Positions 6,586 to 13,184 of a DNA stretch of 19,335 nt are shown here, one piece after another. The DNA comes from JAVBOJ01 sp031550755 (GTDB taxonomy: Bacteria; Bacillota; Clostridia; Oscillospirales; UBA929), in contig JAVBOJ010000129.1 of assembly GCA_031550755.1 (NCBI GenBank), positions 1-19,335 of the forward strand. The letters run 5' to 3'. Under the pieces are notes generated by a model. That model ran no database searches and had not been told where the DNA came from. It was given only the letters and a program-made list of their open reading frames with translations. Position 1 is the stretch's first letter. Every line of letters begins with the position of its first letter. The translations under genes were made by a program, and so were the position numbers.

Positions 6586-8367
6586 ATGATGCGCATATTG
6601 CAATCGATGAAAATCAAGACCAGCCTGATGATACTCCTGAGCATGTCCATGGTGGCCATGGTTCTCCTCGGCGCCTTCGGCATTTCCGGGGCAAACACCG
6701 TTGACGCGCTGGAGGATGATTCCTACAATCGATCCATCGTTCCCAACAAATATTTGCGGGAGATCACGAACGCCTTCGCCACCATCCGCATCATTGTGCG
6801 CGATTATCCCATCGGTGTGTTGACCGGCGACGACGCGTATATCAAGGACGACATTCAGACGGTGCTGGCCGCCGACAAGACCATTGAGGAGACGCTCGCC
6901 CAATATGAGGGCTATGTCACCGAGCACAACATTCAGGGCGCCGAACGGGAGCTCATTCTCGGTCTGCGCGGCAAATACCAGCCGGTCAAGACCGTGGCCA
7001 TGAGCATCAACAGTCTGGCGCTGGCGGGGGAGATGGAGCCCTTGCTGAACGCGATTCTGAATGATTTTGACCCGGTCAACAATGCCATGAAGACGGCCGT
7101 CGCCGACCTCACCTCGCTCAATCTGGAGCGCGCCGCGAGCAATCATGAGCAGACCGAGCAGGGAACCAACGCCGCGCTGATCTCTCTGATCGCGTGCTTT
7201 GTGATTTCCTCCCTCCTTTTGGCTCCGCTGGCGCTGACCGTGATCCATTCCATCACCAAGCCGGTTTCCCATCTGGTCGAGGTTGCCCAAAAGCTGGCCC
7301 AGGGCGATGTCGATATGCAGGTGGACACCTCGTTTAATGGCGAGCTGGGCGACCTGTCCCGCAGCTTCGCCAAAATGGTTGACAGCGTCCACCATCAGGC
7401 CGAGCAGGTGGAGCGTCTGGCCGACGGCGATTTCGCCGTGGACATTGACGTCCGTTCCGAGGCCGACCGGATGGGCAAGAGTCTGCATTCGCTGGTGGAC
7501 AAGCTCAACGAGGTGTTCGCCGCGTTCCAGTCCGCCTCGACCAATGTCTCCTCCGGTGCGGGCCATGTGGCCGACAGCGCCCAGACCCTGGCCCAGGGCT
7601 CCACCGAGCAGGCCTCCGCCGTCGAGCAGCTTTCGGCGTCGATGAGCGCCGTGTCGGAAAAAACCCGCGAAAATACCCAGATGGCCGAAAAGGCCGCGTC
7701 GCTGGCCGAGAGCATCAAGTCCAGCGCCGAGCAGGGCTCGGTGCAGATGGACCGTATGACCCAGGCCGTCAAGGATATCAACGACGCCAGCCAGTCCATC
7801 AACCGCGTCATCAAGGTCATCGACGACATCGCCTTCCAGACCAATATCCTCGCCCTCAACGCCGCCGTGGAGGCCGCCCGCGCCGGTCAGCACGGACGCG
7901 GCTTCGCCGTTGTCGCCGAAGAGGTGCGCAATCTGGCCTCCAAGAGCTCCGAAGCCGCCAAGGATACCGGCGCACTGATCGTCAACTCGATTGAAAAGGC
8001 CGAGCTGGGCGCGCGCATCGCCGACGAAACGGCCGCGTCGCTGGCCGGCATCGTCTCGGGCATCAACGAGAGCAACCGCATTGTGGTGGAAATCGCCCAT
8101 TCTTCCGAGGCGCAAAACGCCTCGATCTCGGAAATCAACCACGGCATCGAGCAGGTGGCCAAAATCGTCCAGCAAAACAGCGCCACCGCGCAGGAATCCG
8201 CCGCCACCAGCGAGGAGCTCTCCAGCCAGTCGCGGGTGCTGCAGCAGCTGCTCGGCGAGTTTGAGCTCAAAAGCGGCGAGGCCTCTCTGCCCGCGGGACG
8301 CCGCGCCCGGCCGCACTCGCTGGCCGCCGGCGCCCATACCGCCGGCAGTGACTTTGGTAAGTATTAG
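6586..8367 (+). CDS. methyl-accepting chemotaxis protein (4-helix-bundle sensor, two HAMP-like units)
   Basis: A 593-aa chemoreceptor. TM1 is at residues 12-34, an extracellular all-helical sensor of the 4HB_MCP type at about 35-195, and TM2 at 197-220. A HAMP domain (221-275, starting ITKPVSHL) follows. A second HAMP-like unit (271-312) repeats the pattern LADGDFAVDIDV seen as LAQGDVDMQVDT in the first. The signalling hairpin tip is IDDIAFQTNILALNAAVEAA at 412-431, followed by GRGFAVVAEEVRNLA. The coiled coil ends near 560, with a short Arg/Ala/Gly-rich tail and no NWETF-type CheR-binding peptide. It would control CheA through CheW; the ligand is unknown. GGAGG precedes ATGs at 6586 and 6589, five and eight bases away; either could be the start. 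It ends at a strong terminator, so it is monocistronic. Confidence 0.95.
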   Translation: MMRILQSMKIKTSLMILLSMSMVAMVLLGAFGISGANTVDALEDDSYNRSIVPNKYLREITNAFATIRIIVRDYPIGVLTGDDAYIKDDIQTVLAADKTIEETLAQYEGYVTEHNIQGAERELILGLRGKYQPVKTVAMSINSLALAGEMEPLLNAILNDFDPVNNAMKTAVADLTSLNLERAASNHEQTEQGTNAALISLIACFVISSLLLAPLALTVIHSITKPVSHLVEVAQKLAQGDVDMQVDTSFNGELGDLSRSFAKMVDSVHHQAEQVERLADGDFAVDIDVRSEADRMGKSLHSLVDKLNEVFAAFQSASTNVSSGAGHVADSAQTLAQGSTEQASAVEQLSASMSAVSEKTRENTQMAEKAASLAESIKSSAEQGSVQMDRMTQAVKDINDASQSINRVIKVIDDIAFQTNILALNAAVEAARAGQHGRGFAVVAEEVRNLASKSSEAAKDTGALIVNSIEKAELGARIADETAASLAGIVSGINESNRIVVEIAHSSEAQNASISEINHGIEQVAKIVQQNSATAQESAATSEELSSQSRVLQQLLGEFELKSGEASLPAGRRARPHSLAAGAHTAGSDFGKY

Positions 8368-8384
8368 GGAATAACGTGAAAAAC

Positions 8385-8418
8385 CCGGAGGACGCTCTAA
8401 ACGTCCTCCGGATTTTTT
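8385..8418 (+). terminator. intrinsic terminator after the chemotaxis receptor gene
   Basis: A perfect 10-bp GC-rich stem, CCGGAGGACG (8385-8394) with CGTCCTCCGG (8402-8411), has a seven-base loop and is followed by ATTTTTTG. Confidence 0.9.
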
Positions 8419-8421
8419 GAC

Positions 8422-8451
8422 TTGACAAGGGGTATATAATCTATCTATATC
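8422..8451 (+). promoter_or_regulatory. probable promoter for the NYN-LOTUS gene
   Basis: A consensus TTGACA (8422-8427) is followed after 18 bases by TATATC (8446-8451). A perfect TATAAT at 8435-8440 lies only seven bases from TTGACA and would need a different -35. The exact -10 is uncertain, but the region right after the terminator is clearly promoter-like. Confidence 0.5.
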
Positions 8452-8470
8452 CTCATTTTGGAGGTGCGCC

Positions 8471-9277
8471 ATGCACATCCGCGACGAACTTCGTCTGGCC
8501 GTCCTCATCGACGCCGACAACGCCCCCCGCCGCCGCCTCAAAGAGGTCATGGAGGAGATCGCCCTCTATGGCACCCCGACCGTCAAACGCATTTACGGGG
8601 ATTGGACGACGCCCCATCTGGCCGGCTGGAAAAAGTCCCTGCTGGAAAACGCGTTTACGCCCATCCAGCAGTACGGCTATACCACCGGCAAAAACGCCAC
8701 CGATTCGGCCATGATTATCGACGCCATGGATATCCTCTACGCCGGGCAGGTGGAGGGGTTTTGTCTTGTTTCCTCCGATTCGGACTTCACCCGGCTGGCC
8801 ACCCGGCTGCGCGAGGCCGGCATGAAGGTCTTTGGACTGGGCGAAAAAAAGACGCCCAGCCCCTTTATTGTGGCCTGCGACAAGTTCATTTACATCGAAA
8901 TCATCGGCGCCGACAAGAAAAATCCGCCCGAGCCGGAGAAACGCGGCGCGCTGCCCGCCGAGGAGACTCCGGTCAAATTGCCCGCCAAGCAGCCCAAAGA
9001 GGCCGCTCCGCCGGAGGAAAAAAATCCCATCCCGCCGGAGTTTATCGAGACGCTGGCCAACACCATTGAGGATCTGGCCGACGACGAGGGCTGGGCCTAT
9101 CTCGGTGAGGTGGGCAGTCTGCTCAACAAAAAACAGCCCGACTTCGACCCGCGCAACTACGGCTTTAAAAAACTGACGCTGCTGGTGGCCTCGATGGACT
9201 GCTTTGAGATGGACTACCGCCAAAACACCCAGGCCAACAACGGCAAGCTGATTTATATCCGGAACAAGAAGGCGTGA
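8471..9277 (+). CDS. NYN domain putative RNase with C-terminal OST-HTH/LOTUS domain
   Basis: A 268-aa protein with two domains. Residues 8-145 form a NYN (PIN-like) nuclease domain: VLIDADNAP (11-19; D14, D16), the conserved TTGKNATDSAMIIDAMD (71-87; D78, D84), and LVSSDSDFTRLATRLRE (99-115; D103, D105) give the acidic metal-binding centre. A Pro/Glu/Lys-rich linker (148-188) follows. Residues 188-265 match an OST-HTH/LOTUS winged-helix fold, including WAYLGEVGSLLNKKQPDFDP and a terminal NGKLIYIRNK. NYN proteins are predicted metal-dependent RNases, and LOTUS domains bind RNA. The biological substrate is unknown. GGAGGTG precedes the ATG. The gene has its own promoter region and terminator, so it stands alone. 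Confidence 0.9.
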   Translation: MHIRDELRLAVLIDADNAPRRRLKEVMEEIALYGTPTVKRIYGDWTTPHLAGWKKSLLENAFTPIQQYGYTTGKNATDSAMIIDAMDILYAGQVEGFCLVSSDSDFTRLATRLREAGMKVFGLGEKKTPSPFIVACDKFIYIEIIGADKKNPPEPEKRGALPAEETPVKLPAKQPKEAAPPEEKNPIPPEFIETLANTIEDLADDEGWAYLGEVGSLLNKKQPDFDPRNYGFKKLTLLVASMDCFEMDYRQNTQANNGKLIYIRNKKA

Positions 9278-9303
9278 CGAAAGCGCCAAACGCCGCAGAC
9301 CGC

Positions 9304-9327
9304 AAGGAGGGGACGCCCCTCCTTTTT
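9304..9327 (+). terminator. intrinsic terminator after the NYN-LOTUS gene
   Basis: A perfect 9-bp stem, AAGGAGGGG (9304-9312) with CCCCTCCTT (9316-9324), has a three-base loop and runs into five T residues. Confidence 0.88.
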
Positions 9328-9399
9328 GCGTTTTGTTCGCCACCTCAAAACCGCACCAAAACATCATAAAATAATTTTGCCTTTTTTATTCCTACCATA

Positions 9400-9428
9400 T
9401 TGCTATGAATTAAAAAATGTGGTATAAG
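9400..9428 (+). promoter_or_regulatory. promoter for the NifS-like/NifU-like unit
   Basis: TTGCTA (9400-9405) and TATAAG (9423-9428) are exactly 17 bases apart. The predicted start near 9435 gives a leader of about 38 bases containing a small GGGGA/TCCCC hairpin (9436-9453). No obvious Fe-S regulator site was recognised. Confidence 0.65.
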
Positions 9429-9472
9429 TGAAGATGGGGAGAGCGAAATCCCCTATAAAGGAGAAATGCCTT

Positions 9473-10663
9473 ATGTTTGTATATGCCGATCACGCGGCCA
9501 CCGCGCCGCTGTCTCCGGCGGCCCGCGCCGCCATGGAACCGTTTTTGTCGCAGAATTACGGCAACGCCTCCTCGGTTTACGCGCTGGCGCGTGAGGCCGC
9601 CCGCGCCCTGCTCAAAGCGCGGCAGGAGATGGCGGCGGCGCTGGGCTGCCTGCCGGAGGAGGTCTATTTTACCTCGGGCGGCACCGAGGCCGACAACTGG
9701 GCGCTCAAGGGCGTCTTTGAGGCCAAAGCCCCCAAGGGAAAGCACATCGTCTCCTCGGCCATAGAGCATCACGCCGTGCTGCACACGCTGAAATATCTCG
9801 AAAAACACGGCGCGGAGGTCACCTTTCTGCCGGTGAACGAGGACGGGGTCATCGCGCTGTCCGATCTGGAAAAAGCCCTGCGGCCGGACACGATCGCCGT
9901 GTCGCTGATGGCGGCCAACAACGAGGTCGGCTCGCTCCAGCCGATTGCGGAGGCGGCACGGCTGGCGCACGCCCACGGCGCATTGTTTCACACCGACGCG
10001 GTGCAGGCGGTGGGGCATATCCCGCTGGATTTCGCGGCGCTGGACGCGGACATGCTGTCCCTCTCGGCGCACAATTGCGGCGGTCCCACGGGCGTCGGCG
10101 CGCTGATCATGCGCAAGGGGTTGCGCTTGCCCCCCCTGCTGCACGGCGGCGGACATGAGCGCGGGCAGCGCTCGGGCACCGAAAATGTCGCCGGGGTCGT
10201 CGGAATGACGGCGGCGCTGTGCGAGGCGGTCGCGGCGCTGGATGCCCGCGAAAAACACATGAAAGCCTTGCAAAACAAGGTAGTTTCCGGTGTAATGCAA
10301 ATACCGTATAGCTATTTTTCCGGTCATAAAACGGCGCGTTTGCCCGGACTTTGCTCCTTTGTGTTTGAATCGGTCGAGGGCGAATCGCTGGTGCTGGGGC
10401 TGGACAACGCCGGGGTCTGCGCCTCCTCCGGCTCGGCCTGCTCCTCCGGCTCGCTCGACCCGTCCCACGTCCTGCTGGCCATGGGGATGCCCCACGAGGT
10501 GGCGCACGGCTCGCTGCGGCTGTCGCTGGGACATGAAAACACCGCGGAGGAGGCCGAATATCTCGTCAAAACGGTCGCCGAGGTCGTAGCCGCCCGCTGG
10601 GCGATGTCGCCCTTGTGGGACGAACAGGCGCAAAAGCCAACAATGCGTTTTTGGGATAAGTAA
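9473..10663 (+). CDS. NifS/IscS-like class V aminotransferase lacking the PLP lysine
   Basis: A 396-aa protein that aligns end to end with NifS/IscS cysteine desulfurases, which supply sulfur for Fe-S clusters. Most active-site residues are kept: YADHAAT at the N-terminus, TSGGTEADN (67-75), the IEHHAVL histidine (H99), HTDAVQ (173-178; D175, Q178), HGGGHERGQRSGTEN (224-238), and the catalytic loop SSGSACSSGS (318-327; C323). But the block that normally reads SxHKxxGPKG reads SAHNCGGPTG (198-207): Asn201 (codon AAT at 10073-10075) replaces the lysine that holds PLP, and a second lysine is Thr206. The frame is intact. Either it is a non-catalytic or altered partner, or it works by an unusual PLP mode. 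The ATG at 9473 follows AAAGGAG nine bases upstream; an upstream in-frame start at 9428 lies at the promoter and is rejected. A NifU-like gene follows after 36 bases. Confidence 0.9.
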   Translation: MFVYADHAATAPLSPAARAAMEPFLSQNYGNASSVYALAREAARALLKARQEMAAALGCLPEEVYFTSGGTEADNWALKGVFEAKAPKGKHIVSSAIEHHAVLHTLKYLEKHGAEVTFLPVNEDGVIALSDLEKALRPDTIAVSLMAANNEVGSLQPIAEAARLAHAHGALFHTDAVQAVGHIPLDFAALDADMLSLSAHNCGGPTGVGALIMRKGLRLPPLLHGGGHERGQRSGTENVAGVVGMTAALCEAVAALDAREKHMKALQNKVVSGVMQIPYSYFSGHKTARLPGLCSFVFESVEGESLVLGLDNAGVCASSGSACSSGSLDPSHVLLAMGMPHEVAHGSLRLSLGHENTAEEAEYLVKTVAEVVAARWAMSPLWDEQAQKPTMRFWDK

Positions 10664-10699
10664 TTATACGGAAAGTTATCAAACAGGAGGCCGTTTGTT

Positions 10700-11119
10700 A
10701 TGTACAGCGAAAAGGTTATGGATCACTTTTCCAACCCGCGCAATGTCGGCGAGGTGGAGGACGCCAACGCCGCCGGGCAGGTGGGCAATCCCCGCTGCGG
10801 CGATATTATGAAGATCACCATGCGCATCGAAAACGACGTCATCGAGGAGGTCAAGTTCAAGACCTTCGGCTGCGGCGCGGCGGTGGCGACCTCGTCGATG
10901 GCCACCGAAATGGTCAAGGGCAAGACGGTCGAGGAAGCCCTGCGGCTGACCAACAAGGCCGTCGCCGAAGCGCTGGACGGTCTGCCCCCGGTCAAGATGC
11001 ATTGCAGCATTCTGGCCGAGGAGGCGGTGCGTAGCGCCATTGCCGACTATTACCGCCGGCAGGGCCAAGACCCCGTCGGGATCATGGGGTGCAACGCCGA
11101 CTGCGAACACTGCCACTGA
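10700..11119 (+). CDS. NifU/IscU-like iron-sulfur cluster scaffold protein
   Basis: A 139-aa protein of the IscU/NifU N-terminal family. MYSEKVMDHFSNPRNVG is a typical start. The three cluster-binding cysteines are present: C33 in NPRCGDIM, C58 in FGCGAAVATSSMA, and C102 in PVKMHCSILAEEA. After the domain ends near residue 120 there is a short tail, GIMGCNADCEHCH, with three more cysteines and a terminal histidine (C131, C135, C138, H139), which could bind metal. The family receives sulfur from a NifS/IscS partner and builds Fe-S clusters. AGGAGG (10685-10690) precedes the ATG. It lies 36 bases behind the lysine-less NifS-like gene and shares its promoter. The repeat just after its stop may end the transcript. 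Confidence 0.94.
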   Translation: MYSEKVMDHFSNPRNVGEVEDANAAGQVGNPRCGDIMKITMRIENDVIEEVKFKTFGCGAAVATSSMATEMVKGKTVEEALRLTNKAVAEALDGLPPVKMHCSILAEEAVRSAIADYYRRQGQDPVGIMGCNADCEHCH

Positions 11120-11121
11120 TG

Positions 11122-11230
11122 GCAGATAACAGTGAACAGTGAACAGTTAAAGAAACGAGAGGACGTAGGGAATTCCCCCGCGTCCTCTCACTGTTCACTG
11201 TTCACTGTTCACTGTTCACTGTTAACTGCC
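11122..11230. repeat. GAACAGT-heptad inverted-repeat element between convergent genes
   Basis: About 109 bp. The left end reads GGCAGATAACAGTGAACAGT and the right end on the minus strand GGCAGTTAACAGTGAACAGT. Both arms continue as tandem GAACAGT heptads, about three units on the left and five on the right. The centre is a hairpin, GAGAGGACG (11157-11165) with CGTCCTCTC (11181-11189), around the palindrome GGGAATTCCC (11168-11177). The whole unit can fold into one long cruciform. It begins three bases after the nifU-like stop, and its right end supplies the TAA stop of the convergent gene. It probably acts as a bidirectional transcript end and may be a small mobile element. The heptads have no spacers, so it is not CRISPR. 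Confidence 0.8.
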
Positions 11231-12319
11231 TACAAAGCATCCATACTGCGTCGCGTACGCATCCCCCTGGCGGGGGTCGAAATACAGCAGCAGCCGCGCC
11301 TTGGCGGCCTTGGGGACGGTGATCTCCCACGTCGTTTCGGTCAGGGCGGCATCCACCCGGACGTCCAGCGACGGGTCGCGCGTCAGCGGCACATAGGCCG
11401 GTGCGCCGTCATACAGCGCGATCCGCGGGACGACATAGCCCACCGACCCGGTGTTCTGGGTGAGAAATACCGTGGCGCGGGCGCATTGGCGCGGCAGGAG
11501 AATTTCCCTCGTGACATATTGCGCCGGCGCGCCGGTCAGCACGGCGGCCACGTCGAGATAGATCGGATAGGCGCGGCTCTGCCAGTTCGCGCCGCTCGGC
11601 TCCCAGTTGCCGGCGTGTACCCCCAGGCCGGAGCCGGCGCGCAGGGTGACATAATCACCGGAATCCCAGCCGGGGCAGGAAAACACCACCGCGAAGCTGC
11701 CGGAGGGAACATCCAGCGGCGCGGGCAGCGTCACCGAGGCGGGGCGGTAGGTAAATCCGTTTTGCGATGTGGTGAGGCTCAGCAGGCCGGTGGCCAGCGC
11801 GGCGCCGGCGGGGCGGTTTTGGGCGTCCAGACCGTAGACCGCCACCGACAGCGAACGGCTGGCGCTGACGCTGCTCTGCAGCTCAAACGAGACGGAGAAC
11901 AGACGCGCGGCGGCGGCGCAGCGATAGCTCTGCGCCTGCGACTGCGATGCTTTGACCTGCACGGACTGATCGTAGTTGAGCCCGCCGACAAAGCGCAGGT
12001 CGCGGCCGTAGAGCTTGCGCTCGCCGGGCACAAGCTGGGCGGTAGTCAGGGCGGCGTCGGCCATGGTTTTGTCCAGAAAGCCGTCATAAAACAGGGTGGT
12101 GCGCTGGGTGACCGGCTTGGACTCGAAGGCCTGGCGCAGGGAGAGGACATAGAGGCCGTGGACGGCGTCGTCGGTGTCGCGGCGCACGCCGCCGAGCAGC
12201 CCGGCCTGCTGGGAGAGCGCCGTATCGACGGCAAGGTTGTCGGCGTTGAAGTCGCGGCGCAGGGGCGGGTCGGACGGGTCCCACTGGTTGAGGGACAGAA
12301 AGGGCGTTTTTTGCGGCAT
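11222..12319 (-). CDS. phage-tail-like protein of unknown function, lone gene
   Basis: A 365-aa protein I do not recognise as a named family. The N-terminus, FLSLNQWDPSDPPLRRDFN followed by a VDTAL segment, resembles the first domain of tail-fibre or baseplate-associated proteins in phages of Clostridia (an LxxW...D...R.DFN.DN..ID.AL pattern). The remainder is rich in Ser, Ala, Val and Tyr with alternating beta-strand character, as in jelly-roll or receptor-binding domains: LSVAVYGLDAQNRPAGAAL, FAVVFSCPGWDSGDYVTL. There is no signal peptide or membrane segment. The ATG at 12319 has GGAGG nine bases upstream; a longer frame to 12394 runs into the promoter. It has its own promoter (12359-12388) and no phage neighbours. 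The stop codon lies inside the GAACAGT repeat. The phage link is inferred from the N-terminal pattern only. Confidence 0.75.
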   Translation of the reverse strand: MPQKTPFLSLNQWDPSDPPLRRDFNADNLAVDTALSQQAGLLGGVRRDTDDAVHGLYVLSLRQAFESKPVTQRTTLFYDGFLDKTMADAALTTAQLVPGERKLYGRDLRFVGGLNYDQSVQVKASQSQAQSYRCAAAARLFSVSFELQSSVSASRSLSVAVYGLDAQNRPAGAALATGLLSLTTSQNGFTYRPASVTLPAPLDVPSGSFAVVFSCPGWDSGDYVTLRAGSGLGVHAGNWEPSGANWQSRAYPIYLDVAAVLTGAPAQYVTREILLPRQCARATVFLTQNTGSVGYVVPRIALYDGAPAYVPLTRDPSLDVRVDAALTETTWEITVPKAAKARLLLYFDPRQGDAYATQYGCFVGS

Positions 12320-12358
12320 TTTTTTGTTCCTCCATTCATATTTGGAAATTACACATTT

Positions 12359-12388
12359 AGTGTAGCATAAAACCAAAGAGAAAGTCAA
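12359..12388 (-). promoter_or_regulatory. promoter for the phage-tail-like gene
   Basis: On the minus strand TTGACT (12388-12383) and TACACT (12364-12359) are 18 bases apart, with a TG one base upstream of the -10 (extended -10). The start would be about 33 bases upstream of the ATG. Confidence 0.7.
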
Positions 12389-12590
12389 GAGCAATTCCTC
12401 ACTGTAGAAATTTGTTGGAAATACAGTTATATTTTGTCGGACTGTGTTTTAACATGCGATATTTTGAGAGGGTGATTGCTGCACGGTGCGTGTTGTTTTT
12501 TGTAGAGAGACGGGGGTGCGCCCTTCTTTGGTCGTGCGAAAGCAGGTCACATACCCCGTCCAAAAACAAAGAAACTATCTCCGTAATAAA
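12389..12590. other. AT-rich intergenic stretch with a long imperfect inverted repeat
   Basis: No supported gene lies between 12320 and 12663. The stretch is clearly AT-richer than the flanking genes. It contains an inverted repeat: GACGGGG (12509-12515) pairs with CCCCGTC (12554-12560), and beyond a six-base bulge TTTTTG (12497-12502) pairs with CAAAAA (12561-12566), enclosing a 38-base loop. A 63-codon open frame at 12412-12603 has no ribosome-binding site and an unconvincing composition. The structure could be a small RNA or the remnant of an insertion; nothing decides this. Confidence 0.4.
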
Positions 12591-12599
12591 TTGTCTGTA

Positions 12600-12628
12600 T
12601 TGAATTTTTATGCGCAATCTAATATAGT
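12600..12628 (+). promoter_or_regulatory. promoter for trmL
   Basis: TTGAAT (12600-12605) and TATAGT (12623-12628) are exactly 17 bases apart. The start would be near 12635, just upstream of the AGGAGGTG ribosome-binding site. Confidence 0.7.
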
Positions 12629-12663
12629 ATAGTGAGTGAATCGTTGTCCAAGGAGGTGAACCC

Positions 12664-13161
12664 GTGCTGCACGTCGTGCTTGTGGAGCCGGAGATTCCGC
12701 AAAATACCGGCAATATCGTGCGCACCTGCGCCGCCACCGGCAGCGTGCTGCATCTTATTGAGCCGCTGGGGTTTTCGCTGGAGGATCGGTATCTCAAGCG
12801 GGCGGGGCTGGATTATTGGCCGGAGCTGACCATGGAGGTCCACCCCTCCCTGTCCGATTTTTTCGCGCGGTATCCCGCCGGGCCGTTTTGGTTCTTCTCC
12901 ACCAAGGCCCCGTGCGCGTATACCGAGGCCGATTTGACCGGCGACGTCTTCCTCGTTTTCGGGCGGGAGACGGCCGGACTGCCGGAATCGCTTCTGCGCG
13001 AGCGGGTTGACCGCTGTCTGCGCATTCCCATGCTGCCGGGCACGCGGAGCCTCAATCTCTCAAACTCGGTGGCGGTGGCGGTGTACGAATCCTTGCGGCA
13101 GCGCGGATTTCCGGGGTTTTCCCGGGAGGGTGTCCTGCCGACGGCTATAGATAGCGTGTAG
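12664..13161 (+). CDS. trmL: tRNA (cytidine(34)-2'-O)-methyltransferase TrmL
   Basis: A 165-aa SPOUT-class methyltransferase of normal TrmL length, which modifies the 2'-OH of the wobble nucleotide in certain leucine tRNAs. The N-terminal motif VLVEPEIPQNTGNIVRTCA (5-23) is diagnostic. The knot region shows LVFGRETAGLPE (97-108) and IPMLPGTRSLNLSNSVAVAV (121-140), which bind SAM in this family. The start is GTG at 12664 with AGGAGG seven bases upstream, and the MLxVVLxEPEIPxNTGN start fits other members. It follows its own promoter, and a DegV gene starts 23 bases after it, so the two are probably co-transcribed. It is the third tRNA methyltransferase in the window, in a separate unit from trmB and trmK. 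Confidence 0.95.
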   Translation: MLHVVLVEPEIPQNTGNIVRTCAATGSVLHLIEPLGFSLEDRYLKRAGLDYWPELTMEVHPSLSDFFARYPAGPFWFFSTKAPCAYTEADLTGDVFLVFGRETAGLPESLLRERVDRCLRIPMLPGTRSLNLSNSVAVAVYESLRQRGFPGFSREGVLPTAIDSV

Positions 13162-13184
13162 GAAAAGAAGGGAGCATTTCTCTC

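Noticed and set aside
6559..8550. A 663-codon open frame on the minus strand
   Set aside because: It is antisense to the chemotaxis receptor gene, is rich in Gly, His and Asp without any recognisable domain, and arises from the codon bias of the GC-rich plus strand.
11122..11230. Possible CRISPR array
   Set aside because: The repeats are 7-mers in direct tandem without spacers, the two arms are inverted relative to each other, and no cas gene is present.
11132..12370. A 412-codon plus-strand open frame
   Set aside because: It is antisense to the phage-tail-like gene, starts inside the GAACAGT repeat and has low-complexity Gly/Arg/Gln composition. The minus-strand frame has a promoter, a ribosome-binding site and a protein-like composition, so it is preferred.
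12412..12603. A 63-codon plus-strand open frame
   Set aside because: It has no ribosome-binding site, an unlikely Cys/Arg-rich composition and runs through an inverted repeat and into the trmL promoter region.
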